From: Scylla paramamosain
Lineage: Eukaryota > Arthropoda > Malacostraca > Decapoda > Portunidae
Length of the DNA: 64,000 nt
NCBI RefSeq assembly: GCF_035594125.1
Contig: NC_087197.1
Span: 8,602,110-8,666,109 of the forward strand
Direction of reading: 5' to 3'
Position numbers and translations under genes: made by a program. The notes beneath the pieces are model-generated. The model saw nothing but the letters and a program-made list of their open reading frames with translations, did not search any database and was not told the DNA's origin. Shown one piece after another: positions 1 to 11,357 of the stretch (positions are counted from its first letter, which is position 1; every line of letters begins with the position of its first letter).

Positions 1-3000
1 TGCCTTTAAGTGTTTTTGAGCTGCTTAAATACCAAACCGCTAAAACGCATGCAAAACAAACTTTATGGAGAAACAGAATAACATTACCAAAAACATGTAT
101 TTTGAGTGTTTTTGATCATGTTATCTATAAAAACGCTTAAATACATGGAAAGAACATTATGTTTGGGAAACAAAAGGACATTACGAGAAACGTGTATTAT
201 GAATGTTTTTCAAGTTCCTTAAGTACCAAAAAGCTAAAACCCACAAATAACACTCTTTATTTAGAAAATTAAAAATTAAAAAAATTTAAAAAATAGGAAT
301 TTTTTTTTTGTTATTCATATTCATAGGTACCGATATGCCAAAATTCTGGGAAAATTCAGGGCAATCATATAATAAAAAAATATTATCAAAAATTTTATTT
401 TTCAGCTTTTTTTTCGGATTGTTATGTACCAAACCCTAAAGTGCATGCAAAGCCTCCTATATGAGGAAATTAAACGACTTTACCAGAAATGTGTGTTTTG
501 AGTGTTTTTTAGCATGTTAGGCACCAAAATGATAAATAATATGGAACTCACTCTATATGGGAGTCCAAAACAAAGTTACTAAAAACGTGTCTTCTCAGTG
601 TTTTACGTAGAAAATCGCTAAAACGGATGCAAAGCAACCAATATCAAGAATAAGAAAAATGTTACTAAAAAGATATATTTTGAGTGTTTTTCAGCTTGTT
701 ACAAAAAAAAAACGCGAAAATTGATGTAAAGCACCCTATATTAGGAAACAAAAGGACATTGCAAGAAAAGTGTATCATGAGTGTTTTATAGTTCAAAAGA
801 ACCACAAGGGAAAAAACGCAAAATCTCGTGTATATGGAGAGGTTTCCTAGATACAAAAATGCTAAAACTCATGTATAACACTCCTAATTGAAAAAACAGA
901 AAAACTTTAATAAATGCGTGTATTTTGAGTGCTTTTCACATTCTTAGTTACCAAAACCCCAAATTGCATGCAAAAATAGACTTGTGGGATAAAAAAAAAT
1001 GACTTTGCCAGAAAAGTGTCTTTTGAGTGTTTTTGAGCGTGATAGGCAATAAAGCACTAAAAAAGAGGGATATCACATTACATTGGAGGAAAACGAATTT
1101 TTACCAAGAACTTGCCTTTAAGTGTTTTTGAGCTCCTTATATAACAAAACACTAAAACGCATTGAAAACACTCTTTATGGTGAAACAGAATAACTTTAGC
1201 AAAAACATGTATTTTGAGTGTTTTTGATCATGTTGCCAATAAAAACGCTAAAATACATGCAAAGAACACTATTTTTGGGAAACGAAAGGAGATTACGAGA
1301 AACGTGTATTATGAGTGTTTTTAAGTTCATTAATTACCAAAAAGCTAAAAGCCACTAATAACACTCTTTATTGAGAAACAATAAATAAATAAAAAAAAAT
1401 ACAATATTTTTTTCTTTCTTATTCATCTTCACAGGTACCGAGATGCCAAAATTCGGGCAAAATTCAGGAAATTATGTGAAATAAAAACATTATCCAAAAA
1501 GTTAAATTTAGCTTTTATCGGACTGCTATGTACCAAACCCGTAAAGTGCATGCAAAGCCACATATATGGGGAAATTAAATGTCTTTGCCAGAAAACGGTC
1601 TTATGAGTGTTTTTCAGCATGTTAGGAACCAACACGATAAATAACATGGAAGTCAATCTATATGGGAATCCAAAACAAAATTACTAAAAACGTGTCTTAT
1701 CGGTGTTTTACGTAGAAAAACGCTAAAACGGATGCAAAAAAACAATATGAAGAAATGAAATAACATTACCAAAAAGGTATATTTTGAGCATTTTTGCAAT
1801 TTTTACCTACAAAAAACACGAAAATGGATGGAAAGCACTCTATATTGGGAAGCAAAAGGACATTACGAGGAACGTGTATAATGAGTGTTTTATAGTTTCA
1901 CAAGAACTACAAGGCAAAAAACGCAAAAACTTGTGTATATAGAGAAGTTTCTTACATTCCAAAATGCTGAAACTCTGGAACAACACTCTTAATTGAGAAA
2001 CAAAACCATCTTACTTAATGCGTGTATTTTGAGTGCTTTTCACATCCTTAGTTACCAAAACCCTAAATTACATGCGAAACCAGCTTTATGTGGGAAAAAA
2101 ATGACATTACCAGAAAAATGTCTTTTGAGTGTTTTTGAGCGTGTTAGGCAATAAAGCACTAAAAAGCAGGGCAATCACATTACACTGGAATAAAACCAAT
2201 TTTTAACAAGAAATTGCCTTTAAATGTATTTGAGCTCGTTATATACCAAAACGCTAAAATGCATGCAAAATACACTTTATGGTGAAACAGAATACCATTA
2301 CGAAAAACATGTATTTTGAGTGTTTTTGATCATGTTACCAATAAAAACGCTTAAATACATGCAAAGAACCCCATTTTTGGGAAATGAAAGGACATGACGA
2401 GAAACGTATATTATGAGTGCTTTTAAATTCATTAAGTACGAAAAAGCTAAAAGCCACAAATTACACTCTTTATTGAGAAAAAAAAATACAATATTTTTTT
2501 TTCCATTCTTATTCATCTTCACAGGTAACGAGGTGCCAAAATTCGGGAAATTTTCAGGAAATTATATGAAATAAGGACATTATCAAAAAAGTTAAATTTA
2601 GCTTTTTTTTTCGGACTGTTATGTACCAAACCCCTAAAGTGCATGCAAAGCCACCTATATGGGGAAATTAAACGTCTTTGCCAGAAAACTGTCTTATGAG
2701 TGTTTTTCAGCATGTTAGGAACCAACACGATAAAACCCAAGGAAGTCAATCTATATGAGAATCCAAAACAAAATTACTGAAAACGTGTCTTTTCGGTGTT
2801 TTATGTAGAAAACGCTAAAATGGATGCAAAACAACCAAAATGAAGAAATAGAATAACATTACCAAAATGGTATATTATTTGTGTTTTTAAAATTGTTACC
2901 TACAAAAAACGCGAAAATGGTTGGAAAGCACTCTATATTGGGAAGCAAAAGGCACCAAAAAGCATGTTAGGCACCAAAACGATAAATAATATGAAAGTCA

Positions 3001-3580
3001 CTCTATATGGAAATCTAAAACAAAATTACTGGAAACGTGTGTTTTAAAAGATTTACGTAGAAAAACGCTAAAACAGATGCAAACCAACTAATATAAATAA
3101 ATAGAATAACATTATCAAAAAAAGTATATTTTGTGTGTTTTTTGAGCTTGTTAAATAAAAAAAACGCGAAAATAGATGCAAAGCACTCTATATAAGGAAA
3201 AAAAGGACATAACGAGAAGCGTATATAATGAGTGTTTTATAGTTTCACCAGAATCACAAGGCAAACAACGCAAAAACTCGACTGTATGGAGAAGATTCTA
3301 AGATACCAAAATTCTGAAACTCATGAATAACAGTCTTAATCAAGAAACAGAACAACCTTACTAAATGCGTGTATTTTGAGTGTTTTTTTTACATTCTTAG
3401 TTACCAAAACCCCAAATTCCATGCGAAACTAGCTTTATGTGGGAAAAATATGATATTACCAGAAAAGTGTCTTTGAGTGTTTTTGAGCGTGTTAGGCAAT
3501 AAAGCACTAAAAAGCAGGGCAATCATATTACAAGGGAATAAAACCAACTTTTAAGAAGAACTTGCCTTTTAGTGTTTTTG

Positions 3581-4063
3581 ACATGCATTTAGTAAGGTTG
3601 TTCTGTTTCTCAATTAAGAGTGTTATTTACGAGTTTCTGCATTTTAGTATCTAGAAAACTTCTCCATATACACGAGTTTTTGCGTTTTTTGCCTTGTGGT
3701 TTTTTTGAACTATAAAACATTTATTATACACTTTTCTTGCAATGTCCCTTTGTTTCCCAATATAGAGTGCTTTGTATTAATTTTTGCGTTTTATTTTTTT
3801 GTAGGTAACAAGCTCAAAAACACTCAAAATATACATTTTTGGTAATGTTTTTCTGCTTCTTGATATGGGTTGGTTTGCATCAGTTTTAGCGTTTTTCTAC
3901 GTAAAACACTGAGAAGACAGGTTTTCAGTAATTTTCTTTTGGATTCCCACATAGAGTGAGTTCTTTATTATTTATCGTTTTGGTGCCTAACAATGCTGAA
4001 AAACACTCAAAAGACAGATTTCTGGTAAGGTCTTTAATTTCTTCATATGCGAGGCCTTGCATG
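3581..4063 (-). repeat. Inverted Z-class segment inside HOR copy 1
   Basis: Monomers here read on the minus strand (CTCAAAAACACTCAAAA instead of GAGTGTTTTTGAGC). The reverse complement aligns end to end with plus-strand 444-921 of the same copy and shares Z-class words such as GACATTGCAAGAAAAGTGTAT, so the two can pair as arms of about 480 bp around a loop of about 2.7 kb. It is bounded by ACATGC and GCATGT. The same monomer type (GTGTTAGGCAATAAAGCAC or its variant) sits on both sides, at about 3490 and 4090. Confidence 0.9.
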
Positions 4064-5168
4064 TCTTTTGAGTGTTTTTGAACGTGTTACGCAATAAAGC
4101 ACTAAAAGGAAGGTCAATCACTTTACATGGGAATAAAACCAAATTTTACCAAGAACTTGCCTTTAAGTGTTTTTGAGCGCCTTACATACCAAAACGCTAA
4201 AATGCATGCAAAATACATTTTATAAAGAAACAGAATAATATTACCAAATACATATATTTTGAGTGTTTTTGATCATGATATCTATAAAGACACTTAAATA
4301 CATGCAAAGAACTTTATGTTTGTTAAACGAAAGGACATTACGAGAAACGTGTATTATGAGTGTTTTTTTTTTTTATTTTTTTTCAGTACCTAAAAGCTAA
4401 AACCCACAAATAACACTCTTTATTTAGATAAAAAAAATAATTAACAAAAAATTTTAAAAATTGGATTTTTTATTTATTTATTTATTTATTTTTTGTTATT
4501 TATCCTTATAGGTACCGAGATGCCAAAATTCTGCCAAATTTCAGGGAATTTATGTGGAAAAAAGAACATTACCAAAAGAGTTATAGCTTTTTTTCGGATT
4601 GTTATGTACCAAACCCTAAAGTGCATCCAAAGCCACCTATATAGGGAAGTTAAACGACTTTACCAGAAACCTGTCTTTTCAGTGTTTTTCAGCATGTTAG
4701 GCACTAAAACGATAAATAATATGGAAGTCAGTCAATATGTGAATCCAAAAGAAAATTACTGAAAACGTGTCTTTTCAGTGTTTTACGTAGAAAAACGCTA
4801 AAGCGGATGCAAACCAACCTTTATGAAGAAATAGAATAACATTACCAAAAAGATATATTTTGAGTATTTTTGAGCTTGTTACCTACAAAGAAATGCAAAA
4901 ATGGATATAAAGCACTCTATATTAAGAAACAAAAGGACATTACGAGAAACGTGTATAATGAGTGTTTTATAGTTTTAAAAGAACCAAAAAAAAAGAACGC
5001 CAAAATGCACACAAATTAACCAAACAAATGGGATTTTTCCTTATGTTAGGTACAACAATCTATACAGAATATAAAAAAACAGAACATTACCAAAAACGTA
5101 TATTATAAGTGTTTTTGAGCTTCTTTGGTAATAAAATACTGAATCACGTGATTAGCACATTCATTTAG

Positions 5169-5496
5169 GCGTTTTGGTTTCTAAAAGGCTGGAAAACGCT
5201 TAAATCATACGTTTTTGGTAATGTCTCCCGATAAAGGCTATTGTGCACGCGTTTTAGCATTTTGGAATGTAAGAAGCTCAAAAACACTCAAAAGACACCA
5301 TTTTGATAATGTTGTTTTGATTTTTATATAGAGTGTCTTCCATGCTCTTTAGAGTTTTGGTGCTAACGTTGAAAAGCCCCGAAATAACATTTTTTCTAGG
5401 AATGTCGTCTCTTTACCTTATAAAGGGTGAAATGGATGATATTTTGCGTATTGGTACGAAATAAGCTGAAAAACATTCAAAATACACGTTTTTGGC
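5169..5496 (-). repeat. Second, highly diverged inverted block in HOR copy 1
   Basis: Reverse-orientation monomers (AAGCTCAAAAACACTCAAAAGACAC near 5280) that are unusually diverged. They contain words not seen elsewhere in the array, such as CACGCGTTTTAGC after GGCTATTGTG and GAAAAGCCCCGAAATAAC. The plus-strand stretch just before it, about 4985-5168, is also atypical (ATGCACACAAATTAACC, AATCACGTGATTAGC). Forward orientation resumes at about 5497. The block is specific to the 5.86-kb HOR; I did not find it in 30.3-62.2 kb. Confidence 0.8.
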
Positions 5497-8400
5497 AAAT
5501 GTGTATTATGAGTTTTTTTTTTATAGTTCAAAAGAACCAAAAGGCAAAAAAACACAAAAACTCGTGTATATGGAGAAGGTTCCTAGATACCAAAATGCTG
5601 AAACTCATGAATAACACTCTTAACTGAGAAACAGAACAACCTTACTAAATGCGTGTATTTTGAGTGCTTTTCACATTCTCAGTTACCAAAACCCCAAATT
5701 GCATGCGAAATAACCTTTATGTGAGAAAAAAAAGTCATTACCAGAAAAGGGTCTTTTATGTGTTTTTCGGCGTGATAGGCAATTTTGGTATCCAAAATGC
5801 AAAGTACTAAAAAGCAGGGCAAACATATTACATTGGAATAACACTAATTTATACCAAAAACTTGCCTTTAAGTGTTTTTGAGCTGCTTAAATACCAAACC
5901 GCTAAAACGCATGCAAAACAAACTTTATGGAGAAACAGAATAACATTACCAAAAACATGTATTTTGAGTGTTTTTGATCATGTTATCTATAAAAACGCTT
6001 AAATACATGGAAAGAACATTATGTTTGGGAAACAAAAGGACATTACGAGAAACGTGTATTATGAGTGTTTTTTAAGTTCCTTAAGTACCAAAAAGCTAAA
6101 ACCCACAAATAACACTCCTTATTTAGAAAATAAAAAATAAAAAAAAATAAAAAATAGGAATTTTTTTTTTGTTATTCATATTCATATGTACCGATATGCC
6201 AAAATTCTGGGAAAATTCAGTGCAATCATATAATAAAAAAATATTATCAAAAATGTTAATTTCAGCTTTTTTTTCGGATTGTTATGTACCTAACCCTAAA
6301 GTGCATGCAAGGCCTCCTATATGAAGAAATTAAACGACTTTACCAGAAATCTGTGTTTTGAGTGTTTTTTAGCATGTTAGGCACCAAAATGATAAATAAT
6401 ATGGAACTCACTCTATATGGGAGTCCAAAAGAAAGTTACTGAAAACGTGTCTTCTCAGTGTTTTACGTAGAAAATCGCTAAAACGGATGCAAAGCAACCA
6501 ATATCAAGAATAAGAAAAATGTTACTAAAAAGATATATTTTAAGTGTTTTTCAGCTTGTTACCTACAAAAAAAAAACGCGAAAATTGATGTAAAGCACCC
6601 TATATTGGGAAACAAAAGGACATTGCAAGAAAAGTGTATCATGAGTGTTTTATAGCTCAAAAGAACCACAAGGGAAAAAACGCAAAATCTCGTGCATATG
6701 GAGAGGTTTCCTAGATACAAAAATGCTAAAACTCATGTATAACACTCCTAATTGAGAAACAGAAAAACCTTAATAAATGCGTGTATTTTGAGTGCTTTTC
6801 ACATTCTTAGTTACCAAAACCCCAAATTGCATGCAAAAATAGACTTGTGGGATAAAAAAAATGACTTTGCCAGAAAAGTGTCTTTTGAGTGTTTTTGAGC
6901 GTGATAGGCAATAAAGCACTAAAAAAGAGGGATATGACATTTCATTGGAGGAAAACGAATTTTTACCAAGAACTTGCCTTTAAGTGTTTTTGAGCTCCTT
7001 ATATACCAAAACACTAAAACGCATTGAAAACACTCTTTATGGTGAAACAGAATAACTTTAGCAAAAACATGTATTTTGAGTGTTTTTGATCATGTTGCCA
7101 ATAAAAACGCTAAAATACATGCAAAGAACACTATTTTTTGGGAAACGAAAGGAGATTACGAGAAACGTGTATTATGAGTGTTTTTAAGTTCATTAATTAC
7201 CAAAAAGCTAAAAGCCACTAATAACACTCTTTATTGAGAAACAATAAATAAATAAAAAAAATACAATATTTTTTTTCTTTCTTATTCATATTCACAGGTA
7301 CTGAGATGCCAAAATTCGTGCAAAATTCAGGAAATTATGTGAAATAAAAACATTATCCAAAAAGTTAAATTTAGCTTTTATCGGACTGCTATGTACCAAA
7401 CCCGTAAAGTGCATCCAAAGCCACATATATGGGGAAATTAAATGTCTTTGCCAGAAAACGGTCTTATGAGTCTTTTTCAGCATGTTAGGAACCAACACGA
7501 TAAATAACATGGAAGTCAATCTATATGGGAATCCAAAACAAAATTACTAAAAACGTGTCTTATCGGTGTTTTACGTAGAAAAACGCTAAAACGGATGCAA
7601 ACCAACCAATATGAAGAAAAGAATTAACATTACCAAAAAGGTATATTTTGAGCATTTTTGAAATTGTTACCTACAAAAAACACGAAAATGGATGGAAAGC
7701 ACTCTATATTGGGTAGCAAAAGGACACTACGAGGAGCTTGTATAATGAGTGTTTTATAGTTTCACAAGAACTACAAGGCAAAAAACGCAAAAACTTGTGT
7801 ATATAGAGAAGTTTTTTACATTCCAAAATGCTGAAACTCTGGAACAACACTCTTAATTGAGAAACAAAACTATCTTACATAATGCGTGTATTTTGAGTGC
7901 TTTTCACATCCTTAGTTACCAAAACCCTAAATTACATGCGAAACCAGCTTTATGTGGGAAAAAAATGACATTACCAGAAAAATGTCTTTTGAGTGTTTTT
8001 GAGCGTGTTAGGCAATAAAGCACTAAAAAGCAGGGCAATCACATTACACTGGAATAAAACCAATTTTTAACAAGAACTTGCCTTTAAGTGTATTTGAGCT
8101 CGTTAAATACCAAAACGCTAAAATGCATGCAAAATACACTTTATGGTGAAACAGAATAACATTACGAAAAACATGTATTTTGAGTGTTTTTGATCATGTT
8201 ACCAATAAAAACGCTTAAATACATGCAAAGAACCCCATTTTTGGGAAATGAAAGGACATGACGAGAAACGTGTATTATGAGTGCTTTTAAATTCATTAAG
8301 TACGAAAAAGCTAAAAGCCACAAATTACACTCTTTATTGAGAAAAAAAATACAATATTTTTTTTTCATTCTTATTCATCTTCACAGGTAACGAGGTGCCA

Positions 8401-9442
8401 AAATTCGGGAAATTTTCAGGAAATTATATGAAATAAGGACATTATCAAAAAAGTTAAATTTAGCTTTTTTTTCGGACTGTTATGTACCAAACCCCTAAAG
8501 TGCATGCAAAGACACCTATATGGGGAAATTAAACGTCTTTGCCAGAAAATTGTCTTATGAGTGTTTTTCAGCATGTTAGGAACCAACACGATAAAACCCA
8601 AGGAAGTCAATCTATATGAGAATCCAAAACAAAATTACTGAAAACGTGTCTTTTCGGTGTTTTATGTAGAAAACGCTAAAATGCATGCAAAACAACCAAA
8701 ATGAAGAAATAGAATAACATTACCAAAATGGTATATTATTTGTGATTTTGAAATTGTTACCTACAAAAAAAGGCGAAAATGGATGGAAAGCACTCTATAT
8801 TGGGAAGCAAAAGGCACCAAAAAGCATGTTAGGCACCAAAACGATAAATAATATGAAAGTCACTCTATATGGAAATCTAAAACAAAATTACTGGAAACGT
8901 GTGTTTTAAAAGATTTACGTAGAAAAACGCTAAAACAGATGCAAACCAACTAATATAAATAAAAAGAATAACATTATCAAAAAAAGTATATTTTGTGTGT
9001 TTTTGACCTTGTTACATAAAAAAAACGCGAAAATGGATGCAAAGCACTCTATATAAGGAAAAAAAAGGACATAACGAGAAGCGTATATAATGAGTGTTTT
9101 ATAGTTTCACCAGAATCACAAGGCAAACAACGCAAAAACTCGACTGTATGGAGAAGATTCTAAGATACCAAAATTCTGAAACTCATGAATAACAGTCTTA
9201 ATCAAGAAACAGAACAACCTTACTAAATGCGTGTATTTTGAGTGTTTTTTTTACATTCTTAGTTACCAAAATCCCAAATTCCATGCGAAACTAGCTTTAT
9301 GTGGGAAAAATATGATATTACCAGAAAAGTGTCTTTGAGTGTTTTTGAGCGTGTTAGGCAATAAAGCACTAAAAAGCAGGGCAATCATATTACATAGGAA
9401 TAAAACCAACTTTTAAGAAGAACTTGCCTTTTACTGTTTTTG

Positions 9443-9924
9443 ACACACATTTAGTAAGGTTGTTCTGTTTCTCAATTAAGAGTGTTATTCACGAGTTTCT
9501 GCATTTTGGTATCTAGAAAACTTCTCCATATACACGAGTTTTTGCGTTTTTTGCCTTGTGGTTTTTTTGAACTATAAAACATTCATTATACACTTTTCTT
9601 GCAATGTCCCTTTGTTTCCCAATATAGAGTGCTTTGTATCAATTTTTGCGTTTTATTTTTTTGTAGGTAACAAGCTCAAAAACACTCAAAATATACATTT
9701 TTGGTAATGTTTTTCTGCTTCTTGATATGGGTTGGTTTGCATCAGTTTTAGCGTTTTTCTACGTAAAACACTGAGAAGACAGGTTTTCAGTAATTTTCTT
9801 TTGGATTCCCACATAGAGTGAGTTCTTTATTATTTATCGTTTTGGTGCCTAACATGCTGAAAAACACTCAAAAGACAGATTTCTGGTAAGGTCTTTAATT
9901 TCCTCATATGCGAGGCCTTGCATG
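9443..9924 (-). repeat. Inverted Z-class segment inside HOR copy 2
   Basis: Counterpart of 3581-4063, 482 bp, with the same breakpoints. Its left edge reads GACACACATTT (shared with copy 4) instead of GACATGCATTT. Confidence 0.9.
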
Positions 9925-11028
9925 TCTTTTGAGTGTTTTTGAACGTGTTACGCAATAAAGCACTAAAAGGAAGGTCAATCACATTACATGGGAATAAAAC
10001 CAAATTTTACCAAGAACTTGCCTTTAAGTGTTTTTGAGCGCCTTACATACCAAAACGCTAAAATGCATGCAAAATACATTTTATAAAGAAACAGAATAAT
10101 ATTACCAAATACATGTATTTTGAGTGTTTTTGATCATGATATCTATAAAAACGCTTAAATACATGCAAAGAACTTTATGTTTGGGAAACGAAAGGACATT
10201 ACGAGAAACGTGTATTATGAGTGTTTTTTTTTATTTTTTTCAGTACCTAAAAGCTAAAACCCACAAATAACACTCTTTATTTAGATAAAAAAAATAATTA
10301 ACAAAAAATTTAAAAAATTGGATTTTTTATTTATTTATTTTTTTTTTTTGTTATTTATCCTTATAGGTACCGAGATGCCAAAATTCTGCCAAATTTCAAG
10401 GAATTTATGTGGAAAAAATAACATTACCAAAAGAGTTATTTATAGCTTTTTTTTCGGATTGTTATGTACCAAACCCTAAAGTGCATCCAAAGCCACCTAT
10501 ATAGGGAAGTTAAACGACTTTACCAGAAACCTGTCTTTTCAGTGTTTTTCAGCATGTTAGGCACTAAAACGATAAATAATATGGAAGTCAGTCAATATGT
10601 GAATCCAAAAGAAAATTACTGAAAACGTGTCTTTTCAGTGTTTTACGTAGAAAAACGCTAAAGCGTATGCAAACCAACCTTTATGAAGAAATAGAATAAC
10701 ATTACCAAAAAGATACATTTTGAGTATTTTTGAGCTTGTTACCTACAAAAAAATGCAAAAATGGATATAAAGTACTCTATATTAGGAAACAAAAGGACAT
10801 TACGAGAAACGTAAATGAGTGTTTTATAGTTTTAAAAGAACCAAAAAAAAAGAACGCCAAAATGCACACAAATTAACCAAACAAATGGGATTTTTCCTCA
10901 TGTTAGGTACAACAATCTATACAGAATATAAAAAAAACAGAACAACATTACCAAAAACGTATATTATAAGTGTTTTTGAGCTTCTTTGGTAATAAAATAC
11001 TGAATCACGTGATTAGCACATTCATATA

Positions 11029-11357
11029 GGCGTTTTGGTTTCTAAAAAGCTGGAAAACGGTTAAATCATACGTTTTTGGTAATGTCTCCCGATAAAGGCT
11101 ATTGTGCACGCGTTTTAGCATTTTGGAACGTAAGAAGCTCAAAAACACTCAAAAGACACCATTTTGATAATGTTGTTTTGATTTTTATATAGAGTGTCTT
11201 CCATGCTCTTTAGAGTTTTGGTGCTAACGTTGAAAAGCCCCGAAATAACATTTTTTTCTGGGAATGTCGTCTCTTTACCTTATAAAGGGTGAAATGGATG
11301 ATTTTTTTGCGTATTGGTACGAAATAAGCTGAAAAACATTCAAAATACACGTTTTTG
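11029..11357 (-). repeat. Second inverted block in HOR copy 2
   Basis: Counterpart of 5169-5496, carrying the B-type variants TTCATATAGGCG and GATTTTTTTGCG. Confidence 0.8.

Larger units (their letters stand above)
1..5862 (+). repeat. Satellite HOR copy 1 (A type)
   Basis: First of five complete units of about 5.86 kb; the phase starts at TGCCTTTAAGTG and returns at 5863. It is built from 85-98 bp monomers. Successive AGTG landmarks at 597, 683, 780, 928, 1026, 1121, 1216 and 1314 are mostly 86-98 bp apart, with 148 bp where a monomer has decayed. Subunit boxes (GGTACCGAGATGCC-like) lie at 326 (class Z), 1434 (W), 2524 (V) and 4511 (U). Two internal segments, 3581-4063 and about 5169-5496, run in reverse orientation. 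A deletion scar at about 2950, where AAAAGGCACC abuts AGCATGTTAGGCACC, recurs in every copy. Many short frames (60-106 codons) occur and recur each period with stops and frameshifts; none has a recognisable domain, so I call no gene. Alternative: part of a centromeric HOR; function unproven. Confidence 0.95.

Noticed and set aside
300..340. Poly-T, TTATTCATATTCATAG, then GTACC resembling a 3' splice site (also at the other boxes)
   Set aside because: T-rich runs ending in AG arise easily here. No exon-like coding follows and no matching donor pattern is visible.
1434..1470. CENP-B-box-like word near the subunit box (TTCGGGCAAAATTCAGG)
   Set aside because: It lacks the required spacing and the CGGG end of the CENP-B consensus, so I do not claim a CENP-B box.
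3581..4063. Possible DNA transposon or MITE with ACATGC/GCATGT ends
   Set aside because: The interior is ordinary satellite in reverse, and copies 2, 4 and 5 lack the terminal symmetry. There is no target duplication.
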